From Glandiceps talaboti (lineage: Eukaryota; Hemichordata; Enteropneusta; Spengelidae): a DNA stretch of 64,000 nt. Below the pieces are notes generated by a model, which saw nothing but the letters and a program-made list of their open reading frames with translations, was not told the origin of the DNA and did not search any database. The stretch spans positions 15,567,806 through 15,631,805 of the forward strand of contig NC_135567.1 of assembly GCF_964340395.1 (NCBI RefSeq), read 5' to 3'. Position 1 is the first letter of the stretch, and every line of letters starts with the position of its first letter. This document shows positions 54,276 to 64,000 of the stretch, in pieces. The translations under genes and the position numbers were made by a program.

Positions 54276-54409
54276 CTGTATTGATCAATAGAATGCAAAG
54301 TTACACCAGTGTCCCTCTTGTTTCTGTTGAGAACATCTAATTGCAGTAGTGAGTGTGTCATTTCAAGTATCCTCAACATGTTCATAATTTGCAAGTGGGT
54401 TGCCAAGAC
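54276..54409 (-). CDS. candidate gene B exon, core of an LW/TFIIS-N-like domain
   Basis: Acceptor ATTTTTCTGTAG|GT, donor AATACAG|GTAAGA, 134 nt, open only in the phase-0 frame that the 60,726 donor supplies. Residues: LQIMNMLRILEMTHSLLQL, then RDTGVTLHSIDQYR. The pattern 'LxxLxxLxhTxxLLxxTxhGxThxxIRxx' is that of the TFIIS N-terminal (LW) domain of elongation factors and Mediator MED26, a small helical bundle for protein contacts in the nucleus. Not present in the corresponding intron of gene A. Could instead belong to a separate small gene. Confidence 0.45.
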
Positions 54410-54589
54410 CTACAGAAAAATATCAGCAAGTTATGTCATGACATTTTTTTACTTAAATGTCTCTGTCTTTAATGTTTTCACTTTGACAGAAAATGTACAA
54501 AATATTTCTCTATCAAATAGTTTTATCCACAAAGAAAGGAAATCCAATAAAAACTCAGAAGTTAAGTGGCATTACCCAGCGTAGAGTAA

Positions 54590-55030
54590 ACTGTGTCCTC
54601 ACATGACTGTTTTTGACAGTTGAAAATGTTAAATATTAAAAGCATGCAACCTGTGGATTGTAAATCTACCTAGTCTAGACTAGGGTTGGTTTAAATCGAA
54701 GTTTATTGTTACCATGGTAACCTACATTACTTCTTGAACTTGGCATTTCAATAGCAAGGAAGAGTATTTCAAAAAGTGTCAATAGTTAGTTGTAAATAAA
54801 CTTACAAGTACAAGTATATGGCAAGTATTTTGTCATATTTTTAGTTTTAAAACACTGAGTTGCCAGGTTTCTCTGGTTAATCATGAACTAGGCTATTACA
54901 CAGCATACAGTACACTGAAATGTTGATAGAAAACTTCTAGATCAACTTTGTTTTTAAATTTCAATCTTAAAATGTCTGACATCAGATTTGTCACTTATAA
55001 ATAAGTTAACCCTCGAGATATACCATGCGA
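54590..55030. repeat. 440-bp direct repeat, copy 1 (copy 2 at 57,715-58,160)
   Basis: Shared blocks: GTTACCATGGTAACCTACAT (versus GTAACTATGGTAACCTACAT), CAAGGAAGAGTATTTCAAAAA, TTCAATCTTAAAATGTCTGA. The two copies flank the TIR element at 55,498-57,575. Confidence 0.8.
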
Positions 55031-55497
55031 CACACATGTATTCGAAATCAATGAGTTGTATTTGTAGTTAAGTTGTACATATATGCTAATTAACTAATCA
55101 GAATCACAGTGTATTTTATCCAAAGAATGTGAAATGTTACGTTTCGTGGAGCAGATTTTCCAGTCTTGTAGTTAAATGATCGGTTACCTTTTCATATGTT
55201 TCAAGTTAACGGGAATAGTGATGACAATGGGAGCTTCTTTAAAAAAAAATTAAAATTTCAATCTTAAACCAGCAAACATAAATGTAGCAAGAATCAGAAG
55301 ACGATAGGGTTGGTCTGTACATGTTAATGTATAATTTGAGATATGATTTGAGAGGTTTGTAGTTGAAATGAATTTAAACAATAAATGTAATTGACAGTAC
55401 TAAATGTAAAACCTATTTAAATACAATGTTGTTGTAAACAGCCATGACCTGAGTATTAGTTTACTTCAGAGAGAAATAGTTAAATGTAAAACACCTT
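55031..55497. other. intronic/intergenic stretch, no feature seen
   Basis: AT-rich, unique by eye. Confidence 0.4.
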
Positions 55498-57575
55498 AGG
55501 GATCGGTCAGTTTCTTCGGCCTGGGGGGGGGGGGGGGGGTGGATTGGTAGGGGGGGTCACCCTGTTTTTGAAATTGGCAGTAGGGGGGGGGGGTCATGCT
55601 GTTTTGAAAATTGTGGAAGGGGGGGGGGGGTCATTGTGTTTTAGATTGTGATGGAAGAAAAAAATCCTTTCTACAATGGCATATAGCCTTGTCTGAAATG
55701 TGGTACATGTCAATATTTGTTCTTGTCCCTGTTTCTTACATGAATTCTTTAACATTACTTATTAGTTCAAACCTAACTATACATATTCATATACATTGTA
55801 CATGTACCAGTATTACCTAGCTACCACACTAGTTACAGAACATGTCATGTAAATGCTTGGCTGTTTCACAATCAATGCTTCACTTATATTGCAGTTTGGG
55901 GCAAAAGTGAACTTGAAGGTTTTGTAATGGTAATTTTCATAGATAGTTTATAAATGAAGTTAATCTAAATTGTTCAACTCATCATGCTATTGACACTACA
56001 AATCACCACATCTCATCAGATTCCAGTTACTATTATACACTAGGTATGACCACCTAAAGTTCTCTAACATACCGGTGACTTTATTATACATGCAATATTA
56101 ATGCCCCTATATACTAATGTTACGTGTCCATTTTATGTGATATGAGAAACTCATTTAAAAACGTTTTATGTTAGCTTTTCGAAGCTTGGAAATATTACCT
56201 CAATGGTTATGAATAACCTAAACATTGCCTTAGTATCTCAAGCAAAAAACTCCAGAGCTGCCAGGGGGAAAACCCCAAGGACTCCCTCACCCCCAGAGGT
56301 CACTCATACATTCAACCAACAATCAGATGCACCAACAACCTTTTTACTGTCATAATGGTATTAAACTTTTCTTAAATATTTTCACCCTATTCTAATTTGA
56401 TATGATATTGTCTTTTCAAGATCTGAAACGTTTGCCAAGATAGTCTAAAATTGCCTTAAACTCCAAATCTCCCCTGCCAATGATACTACCATTATAGATG
56501 TGCTAACCTTTACTACATGTATATAATGATGCCATTTAAACTTTTTAAGAACATATTTCAACCCTTAGTGTAAGTTATAAAGAATAGTTTCTGATACTTG
56601 CTGTCTTGTAAAGCATGGATTAAGTTATTGCTTGAAAGGGTCTGAATAGCCTAAATATTGGCTTTAAGAGTAAAAATCCTCCAGGGTTTCTAGAGGGAGA
56701 CCCCCTCAGACCCCCCCCCCCCCCCCACATGAGGTGGACATATCCCAGTCTCAAGCTCTTCCCCTCTTACTGTCAAGATGCTATCAAAGTATATTTCAAA
56801 AGTATTTCAACCCTATGTAGTTGCTTTTAACATGTTGGTGTTGTCTTGTAAGGCTTGGAAATTATTGTCTGAAAGGGTCTGAATATAAGTCTCAAAATTG
56901 ACTTTTCAGAGTTAAAAACCTCCGGGGCTTCTAGGGGGAGACCCCCTAGGACCCCCCTCCCCCCACACATGAGGTGTACACATCCTAGTCTCAAGATCTT
57001 CCCCCTACCTCTTACTGTCAAGATCCTATCAAACTATATTTCAAAAATATTTCAACCTTATGTAGTTGCATTTTACATGTTGGTGCTGTCTTGAAAGCTT
57101 GGAAATTATTTTCTGAAAATGTCTGAATAGTCTCAAAATTGACTTTTGAGTTAAAAACCTCCTGGGCTTCTAGGGGGAGACCCCCTAGGACCCCCATAAG
57201 AGATGTACATATTCCCTTCTCAAGCTTTCCTACCCTTCACTGCCAAGATGCTATTAAACTCCTTTTCGAATATATTTACCCTGTGTAGTCAATAATTATA
57301 AATATGATAGTGCTAACCTGGGATCTTATAAAGTAGATGCAAGACAGTCAAGCAGTCCACACTGAGTCACGATAAAAAAATACCTGTCATGCGAATATTA
57401 TATATGGGGGGGGGGGGGGGGGGGGGGGGTCATCATGTTTTAGAATTAAGTGATAGGGGGGGTCAGCTTGTTTTTGGTTTTACAGATAGGGGGGGGGGGT
57501 CAGTGACTTTTTGTCGGTTCGATTTAAGAATCCACCCCCCCCCCCCCCCCAGGCTGGAGAAACTGACCGGTCCCT
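55498..57575. mobile_element. about 2.1-kb element with G-rich terminal inverted repeats
   Basis: Left end GGGATCGGTCAGTTTCTTCG then a G-run; right end a C-run then GGAGAAACTGACCGGTCCC. TTA borders both sides, so a TTA(A) target duplication is possible. Long G-runs (55,525-55,540, 55,584-55,592, 55,619-55,630, 57,407-57,429, 57,490-57,499) sit in both termini in inverted orientation. The centre holds three copies of a repeat of about 240 bp with TTCTAGGGGGAGACCCCCT (about 56,690, 56,930, 57,170). No transposase ORF: non-autonomous. Confidence 0.65.
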
Positions 57576-57714
57576 TAAATGTTTACGTACTAAACTATAT
57601 ATAGTATGGTACAAGGACCAGTGTATACTTATTTGTGAATTTATAAATTTTTGCCTAGATTTGTCACGGCTCACCAATAAGTTATAAATATTTCTCAACT
57701 GAGTAAGTCTACCA

Positions 57715-58160
57715 GGCTGTAGTAAACCGTGTCCTGACATGACTTTTTTTGACAAAAGAAAAAAGTTAAATATTAACAACATGTACATACATTCAACCTG
57801 TAGATTACAATCTATCTAGTCTAGACTTGGGTTTAAATCTAAGTGTACTGTAACTATGGTAACCTACATTACTGCTTTAACTGGGCATTTTAATAGCAAG
57901 GAAGAGTATTTCAAAAAAAGTGTCAAGTCAGTCATAAACAAACTTACAATTATATGGTAAGTATTTTGACATACCTTTAATGGTGAAACATTGAGTTGCC
58001 TAGTTTCTCTGGATATTTATGAAGGCTATTGTACAGCATACAAATTGAATATTTGGCACAAAACTTTTAGATCAACATTGTTTTTAAATTTCAATCTTAA
58101 AATGTCTGAAATCAGATTTGTCACTTCTAAATATTTCTGAACTGACAATGTCTACCATGC
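57715..58160. repeat. 440-bp direct repeat, copy 2
   Basis: See 54,590-55,030. Diverged by several small indels. Confidence 0.8.
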
Positions 58161-59045
58161 TGTTTTACGGTAGTCATAGATTGCAGGATATATATGGGTG
58201 TTTTTTCTCTACACTAGTACACTGACACAAACATACTTTTACATGACTGTGAAATTCAGTTACACCTGCTATAACTTTGCAGTGGTGTTCAGAAAGCTTT
58301 GGTCCATGAGATAAGTCAGTCCAGTCCAAATAAAATGAACTTTAATCAATTAGATCTGATACTTTGGAATGATAATGATGTCATTATACATGTATAAACA
58401 GTCACCCACTCCTAAGTATATTTATAACACTCTAGTTTCCCACACATGAATTTTTACAACTTTAGTGAATAATTATACAGAATGGTCCCACCCACCAACC
58501 TCAGGATGCCATCCATTATACATTTATGGAGCCACTCCTAATTATATTTATAACAAGCTAGTTTCCAATATATGAACTTTCACAAAGAAATTAATGAATA
58601 TTAAATTATACAAAATAGTCTTCCTCCTCCCACCCTCATGACAGTGATTTCCATATTTGTCTCATATCATCTTATATATACAATTTCTCTATTCATTGAA
58701 TGACACTACTAATACCAGGGTAACATTCAAGTTTCCCACACATGAACTTTTACACAGAACAGTCTTCCTCCTCCAAACCTCATGACAGTGATTTCCATAT
58801 TTGTCTCATATCATCTTATATATAATTTTTATATTCATTAAATGACACTACCAGAATAGTATAGCTGAAACTGAAGTCTAAATGTATCAAAGTTCTCCAA
58901 TTTACAGTATGAAATAAAATGTCATTATTCATAGATTTAATAGCACTTCATTTGTATTGTTATTTTTATTGTAAATCATTCACTCTTCTGAAATATTTTT
59001 ATCATTCTCAAATTAGTTCTTTGTATAGGTCAGAATTCTTAGGTA
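58161..59045. repeat. AT-rich stretch with about 150-bp imperfect duplication (58,550-58,860)
   Basis: AGTCTTCCTCCTCC, CTCATGACAGTGATTTCCAT and TGTCTCATATCATCTTATAT occur at about 58,615 and 58,765. The remainder is unique. No gene seen. Confidence 0.6.
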
Positions 59046-59370
59046 TTACTGTTACCGTGTATACCACCTGTTGTATAATGATGTGTGCCATACACTTTCA
59101 ATCCACGTGACCTAGTTAGCGCTTCGGCCACGAGCTGACCATGGCCTACCTGTAGACATGTAGGACTAATAGGTCTTAATTCTAGTATTAATGTTACCAT
59201 GTATACCACCTGTTGTATAATGGTGTGTGATATACACTTTCAATCCATGTGACCTAGTTAGTACTTTGGCCACAAGCTGACCATGGCCTACCTGTAGACA
59301 TGTCTGACTAATAGGTCTTAATTCTAGTATTACTGTTACCATGTATACCACCTGTTATATAATGGTTTAA
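59046..59370. repeat. 142-bp tandem repeat, 2.3 copies
   Basis: GTTACC(G/A)TGTATACCACCTG recurs at 59,051, 59,193 and 59,335; units contain GACCATGGCCTACCTGTAGA. Confidence 0.9.
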
Positions 59371-59651
59371 CCTATACCAACATATCTGTATGTCACATGA
59401 TCACTTTAGTTGTTATATTACTTCTAATAAGACTTAGTACTTAGCAGTAGTACATTCTCTTGTATCTGTATGTATATGTTTGAATATATAAGTCTACAGA
59501 CAATAACATTACTAGTGCCTAAAAATTAATGTAATGATAAGTTCCAGTTTACCTGATTTCATCAATTTTGTTATTAATCACTTTATAGTTTGTTGGATGT
59601 TTTCTGATGTTACGGACAACCATTTCCATACTAGTGATTATCCAGGAGGAA

Positions 59652-59927
59652 GATGGACCATAGATATAAAATATACAATGACAGGACTGTAGTGGTATGT
59701 TTGTATGCCAGACATATCAAGATGGACCATAGATATAAAATATACAATGACAGGACTACAGTGGTATGTTTGTATGCCAGACATATCAAGATGGACCATA
59801 GATGTAAAATATACAATGACAGGACTACAGTGGTATGTTTGTATACCAGACATATCAAGATGGACCATAGATGTAAAATATACAATGACAGGACTGTAGT
59901 GGTATGTTTGTATGCCAGGCATAGCAA
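59652..59927. repeat. 69-bp tandem repeat, four copies
   Basis: GATGGACCATAGAT(A/G)TAAAA starts at 59,652, 59,721, 59,790 and 59,859. 69 is a multiple of three, so several frames stay open on both strands; no gene claimed. Confidence 0.95.
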
Positions 59928-60725
59928 ACATCTAAAAGAAAAATAAATAAATAAATACATAAATATTTTCATCAAATATATATATATGTATATAAATGAA
60001 CTATCACTTTGCGACTACATTGAAGTGTGTCAGTTTGTTCCTTCAGATATCACTTGTTAATAAATGAATATACATAAACAGTATTTGTTTTAATGCTGAA
60101 GTGAAGTGAGTGAGACAGATAAAACATCTAAATAGGTGAAATGTACAAATAAACTAGATGTACATTGAATGCTTTCCATAAAGCCAGGCACACACTAGAG
60201 GAATCAGCTGAGCAAAATTTCACTTTAGCAATTTTCCTCGCACTGATTCTTCTCCTGTGTGGTCAACTTGATAATTTGTGGCTAAGACCAAATACCTAGC
60301 GTGATTGATATTTTGGCCTCGTATGAATTTTTCTGCGTGTGTGTGCCTGAACGTGAGCATTCTGGCAATGATTTTATCGTATGAGAGCATGTGTGGCGAT
60401 AACATAAGTACAAAACATTTACCCCTGTCTAAACCACAATGAATGAGTGAGAGTGACAGGTTAGTAAACTTCTACGTCAATAACTGTTGTATTTTCATGA
60501 TTTGAGAAGACAAGCATGTCAATCTTTGGCTAAAGTATCCGTAGCCATTGTTTTAAAGTGGGAATAGTCACAAAACTATACCAAGCGAGATAACTTTCTC
60601 ATGCTACGACACAATAAACGACAAATATAATCATACCTTAGACAAACTTGTACTTGAAATTCTTTAAATTAAAATTACAAAATGAAAGAGAAAATGTTTT
60701 TATAAATAAATAAATTCATTTTTAC
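59928..60725. other. AT-rich stretch, no feature seen
   Basis: AATA/TATA simple runs near 59,940-59,995; otherwise unique. A minus-strand 61-codon open frame at 60,405-60,220 has no splice or conservation support. Confidence 0.4.
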
Positions 60726-60807
60726 CTCTCCTTCTCTGTATGTTGACATCACAATCTCAATATCAAGGACTTTGAAAATAACTGATTTCTTCATGGCCGA
60801 TGAGCTT
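60726..60807 (-). CDS. candidate gene B exon with start codon (LW-like N-terminus)
   Basis: Acceptor TTTATTTTTCAG|AA, ATG at 60,794 (context GGCCATGA), donor GGAGAG|GTAAAA, 23 codons: MKKSVIFKVLDIEIVMSTYR, then EGE; ends in phase 0 as the 54,409 exon requires. The acceptor implies an untranslated exon upstream, for which 63,431 or 63,480 is the candidate. First helix of the proposed LW domain. Confidence 0.45.
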
Positions 60808-61039
60808 CTGAAAAATAAATTGTGAAACTCTTTCAAATACTAGTAAAACTGACTGTATGATAAAGTGTAAATGTCACTTAATGTTACACAATTTTTAACT
60901 GTAATTCCTACAATGATGAAATGATAATAATATTAATATTCTAATTTCTCAACCACAATAATGCAGTGCCACATGTTCAGATCTAGACTGGCTCAGCTCT
61001 CTTTGTTTACTCTTTTGGTTGTGTTCTTAAAGTGTGAAA

Positions 61040-62252
61040 CTGACGAGTGAGTGAGTGAGTGAGTGAGTGAGTGAGTGAGTGAGTAAATGAATGACTTAAG
61101 TGAGTGAGTGAGTGAGTGTGTGTGAGTGAGTGACTTGAGTGGCTCCCTTGAGTAAGTGTGAGTGAGTGAATGAGTGAGAGTGAGAGTGAATGTGACTTGA
61201 GGGAGTGCCCTGAGTGAGTGACTTGAGCGAGTGACTTGAGTGAGTGACTTGAGTGAGTGTGTGTGAGTGACTTGAGTGAGTGACTGAGCATGTGAGAGTG
61301 ACGAGTGTGAGTGAGTGACTTGAGTGAGTGAGTGATGAGTGAATGAGTGAGTAACTTGAGTGACAAGTGACTTGAGTGAGTGTGTGTGAGTGACTTGAGT
61401 GAGTGACTGAGTGCGTGAGAGTGACGAGTGTGAGTGAGTGACTTGAGTGAGCGAATGAGTGAGTGAGTGACAAGTGATTTGAGTGAGTGTATGTGTGAGT
61501 GACTGAGCGCGTGAGGGTGACTTGAGTGAGTGATTTGAGTGAGTGAGTGACTGAGTGAGTGAGTGACAAGGAGTGACTTGAGTGAGTGAGTGTGTGAGTG
61601 ACAAGTGAGTGACTCCAGTGAGTATGAGTGACTGAGTGAGCGAGTGACTTGAGTGAGTGTGAGTGAGTGACTTGAGGGAGTGAGTGAGTATGAGTGAGTG
61701 AGCGAGTGACTTGAGTGAGTGTGTGAGTGAGTGACTTGAGGGAGTGAGTGATGAGTGAATGAGTGAGTAACTTGAGTGACAAGTGACTTGAGTGAGTGTG
61801 TGTGAGTGACTTGAGTGAGTGACTGAGTGCGTGAGAGTGACGAGTGTGAGTGAGTGACTTGAGTGAGCGAATGAGTGAGTGAGTGACAAGTGATTTGAGT
61901 GAGTGTATGTGTGAGTGACTGAGCGCGTGAGGGTGACTTGAGTGAGTGATTTGAGTGAGTGAGTGACTGAGTGAGTGAGTGACAAGGAGTGACTTGAGTG
62001 AGTGAGTGTGTGAGTGACAAGTGAGTGACTCCAGTGAGTATGAGTGACTGAGTGAGCGAGTGACTTGAGTGAGTGTGAGTGAGTGACTTGAGGGAGTGAG
62101 TGAGTATGAGTGAGTGAGCGAGTGACTTGAGTGAGTGTGTGAGTGAGTGACTTGAGGGAGTGAGTGTGTGTGTGAGTGAGTGTGTGTGAGTGAGTGACTT
62201 GAGGGAGTGAGTGAGTGTGAGTGTGAGTGTGTGTGTGTGTGTGTGCGAGTTG
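61040..62252. repeat. degenerate (GAGT)n microsatellite, about 1.2 kb
   Basis: GAGTGAGTGACTTGAGTGAG phrases throughout. A block of about 415 bp is repeated almost exactly (GATGAGTGAATGAGTGAGTA at about 61,332 and 61,749). All three minus-strand frames are open for 330-420 codons (Ser/His/Leu/Thr-rich) because the motif cannot form stops in that orientation. Confidence 0.97.
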
Positions 62253-62889
62253 TTGTTTCATTATTCCTCCTCAAAGAGAAGAGTTACAAATCAGTTCACA
62301 AATATACCGTACGAAAAACAAAACAATAAATAAATAAGTATAGAGTGCATGACTTCATAAGTTATTCAAACAATAAACTAAAGGATTTTATCTTGAATAT
62401 TTCCTATTTGTGCTATTTTTAATGATGTTGAAGAGATGTCTTGAATGACACTATAAGTGTGTAATTGTGTAATATTATCTGTGTTTTGTGAGCTGGCAAT
62501 GTGTGTGTGGTGCCAGCAAAAACATTGGTGAGGCATACAGTATACACTGTGACCATGGAACTTCACCATAAACATATCCATGCATACATGTATTTATAAT
62601 TTTAAAAAACAAAACAAAGTAAATTAAAAAGACATAAAATATTCAAAATAAAAACAAAACGTATCCATGTTGTAACAATAAATGGAATCCGAATTTACAG
62701 TGATTTTTTTAAATCTAAGAGAAAAATATTATTCACAAAAGAAATGCCCTACGTTAAGGTCACGTGCAGTGCACAGACTGAGACTCAAGGTCATCGCCAG
62801 CTTGCAGCAATGATATCAAACCCCATAACAACACCATGCACTGACATGACAGAGGTCAACAACACTACAAATAATTACATGACAATCTT
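62253..62889. other. AT-rich stretch with promoter-side homology to 35,640-35,880
   Basis: GACTCAAGGTCATCGCCAGC and CCATGCACTGACATGAC correspond to sequence before the MITE at 35,884. No gene. Confidence 0.4.
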
Positions 62890-63430
62890 TAGAACTAGTA
62901 TTTGGCAAGAATGACCGATATTATCATATATTTTCAAACATATATCAAAGTGATGTGTTCGGGGTGGGTATATTTTCGAGTATGTGGATGCATCGATCGA
63001 GAAGACAAGTTATTCATCGCTGATAAAAGTTGTAAACAATCCGATTCCGACCGTGTCGGCGGGTTGATTGCGAGGACTAACTTTCTAGTTCCATTTAAAA
63101 AATAATAATAAAAACACTTCTAAAATATACAAAAGTGATAGACCGATACTACTGTAATCACTCCACAATTTTGGTCTAAATGTTTTGTTTTGGTATTGTC
63201 AAAAATGATATGATCCGTGTTTTTGCGAAGCGGGCTATGCACGGTCGGTGTACGCGCAGACGACACACCGAACTCTCTCATTGCATTAGGCGATAACCGG
63301 TGTACGCTTCCGGTCGTTGGTCGATTGGTTCAAATATTGACTTCTCTCTGTTGTTCAAAATAATCATGAGTATGTCAACATTCTTTTCTAGCGAAATTTC
63401 TACACAATAACAAAACTCATACTAACTTAC
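62890..63430 (-). other. start of gene B first intron, conserved with 36,150-36,710
   Basis: GGATGCATCGATCGAGAAG, CCGACCGTGTCGGCGGG and TATGCACGGTCGGTGT blocks shared with gene A. Marks the 5' side of the duplicated unit. Confidence 0.5.
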
Positions 63431-63620
63431 CGCGAACTGAGCTATTGTTGTAATCAGTGCCGAGGTTATGTTGTCTTACCTGAACTGACTATCGTCAGGC
63501 TTGACAACTCTGTCTCTGCGATGTGGCTGTGTAGATGCAGGCTTTAGTATACGATTTGGTATGACTTGCATCCACACTTGCTGTAATCCGTCCTACGGGA
63601 TTTTCCAGGGTGATACGTTT
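63431..63620 (-). promoter_or_regulatory. probable promoter/5' UTR exon(s) of gene B
   Basis: Two donors on the minus strand: GTTCGCG|GTAAGT at 63,431 (conserved in A) and GTTCAG|GTAAGA at 63,480. Farther upstream the sequence no longer matches gene A and no CRE is seen, so the two genes may be driven differently. TTTATATACCAG near 63,617 is TATA-like in the plus orientation only. Confidence 0.3.
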
Positions 63621-63683
63621 ATATACCAGTCAGTCCTCCATCGTTGATGGCGTCCTGATGGTTTGTTCCATTATTGCTATAGT

Positions 63684-63712
63684 ACGGTTTCCAGAGGGGC
63701 ACTGGAAACCGT
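63684..63712. other. perfect 11-bp stem, 7-nt loop
   Basis: ACGGTTTCCAG, loop AGGGGCA, CTGGAAACCGT. No poly-T or histone-type context; function unknown. Confidence 0.6.
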
Positions 63713-63720
63713 TCATACAA

Positions 63721-64000
63721 CACTCCCCCCAACTTCATTTAAATAGGGCTGGACCCTGAGGGGATCTTGTGGGAGCGAAATAGCCTAAGAATATCCACCA
63801 GGGGCTGTTACTAGGGGAGATGGAAGAGCTACTAGTCTATAAACATAGTGCCTGAAACAATGTCCCATTACCTTGTACAAGGTACCAGCGGTTATACTGA
63901 GCTAGCTATGTTAAAACAGCTATCCAATTATTTACCTCACCTTTCATGGGGTACAAATAATTACAACTAACTAGTCATCAATTTATGGTATAATGACTAA
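63721..64000. other. window end, no feature seen
   Basis: Slightly less AT-rich (CCCCCCAACTTCATTTAAAT, GACCCTGAGGGGATC). No ORF. Confidence 0.35.

Noticed and set aside
59631-59975. Repetitive ORFs on both strands
   Set aside because: 69-bp tandem repeat artefact.
60993-62274. Three Ser/His/Leu/Thr-rich ORFs up to 422 codons
   Set aside because: (GAGT)n cannot make stops on that strand; all three frames open at once.
63684-63712. Histone-type 3' stem-loop
   Set aside because: Stem and loop sequence do not match and no histone gene is near.
1-64000. tRNA or rRNA genes
   Set aside because: I saw no A/B-box plus cloverleaf combination or rRNA-like conserved blocks; a tRNAscan run would be decisive.

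Overview
This is eukaryotic, animal nuclear DNA. Genes are split by introns with GTAAGT/GTGAG donors and pyrimidine-rich CAG/TAG acceptors, and the DNA is AT-rich and full of minisatellites, foldback elements and LINEs. There are no operons and no CRISPR. NLR-type leucine-rich repeats, a TRADD-N-like domain and a GT-B glycosyltransferase-like domain together suggest an invertebrate deuterostome (hemichordate, cephalochordate or echinoderm). That assignment is inference; no species marker is visible.

Layout. (1) 1-5,422, + strand: the last two exons of a DNA-binding protein (heptad coiled coil, one C2H2 finger, psq-like HTH, two CENP-B/Tc5-like HTH modules). Its intron is filled by a 99-bp satellite and its 3' end is fused to a 61/70-bp minisatellite running to about 9,055. 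(2) 9,056-13,434: small tandem repeats and AT-rich DNA downstream of gene A. (3) Gene A, minus strand, about 36,900 down to 13,435: promoter/exon 1, GT-B-like exon (31,272-30,077), three small S/T-rich exons, a 90-nt exon, a TRADD-N-like exon (25,330-24,902) and a large exon (17,109-13,931) coding for the helical tail of an NLR plus about 15 LRRs. Its last intron holds a nested insertion containing an apparently intact CR1/L2-like LINE (ORF1 and ORF2). (4) A degraded third GT fragment and several foldback elements lie in gene A's first intron (31.3-36.7 kb). (5) Gene B, minus strand, about 63,600 down to 40,700, is a tandem paralogue of A. Extra exons at 60.8, 54.4 and 54.1 kb look like a TFIIS-N (LW) domain and splice in frame into its GT exon.

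How the parts fit. In both genes every junction from the GT exon through the small exons to the TRADD-N exon and the LRR exon is phase 1, and I checked that the codons join in frame. The predicted product is [LW in B]-GT-B-S/T linker-coiled coil/TRADD-N-NLR helical tail-LRR. It has no NACHT/NB-ARC ATPase; the last intron of B is only about 0.8 kb and holds none. This looks like an NTPase-less, NLR-derived immune receptor fused to a glycosyltransferase-like domain, and it is the main candidate for an undescribed system here. A and B share about 97% of GT residues but have very different LRR arrays, as expected for diversifying recognition domains. Both have frame breaks near the 3' end: A in the S/T-rich tail, B inside the LRRs and again before the tail.

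The rest of the window is repeats: satellites, microsatellites, foldback elements (one with TTAA duplications and an empty site in the paralogue), a TIR element with G-rich ends, and duplicated segments.
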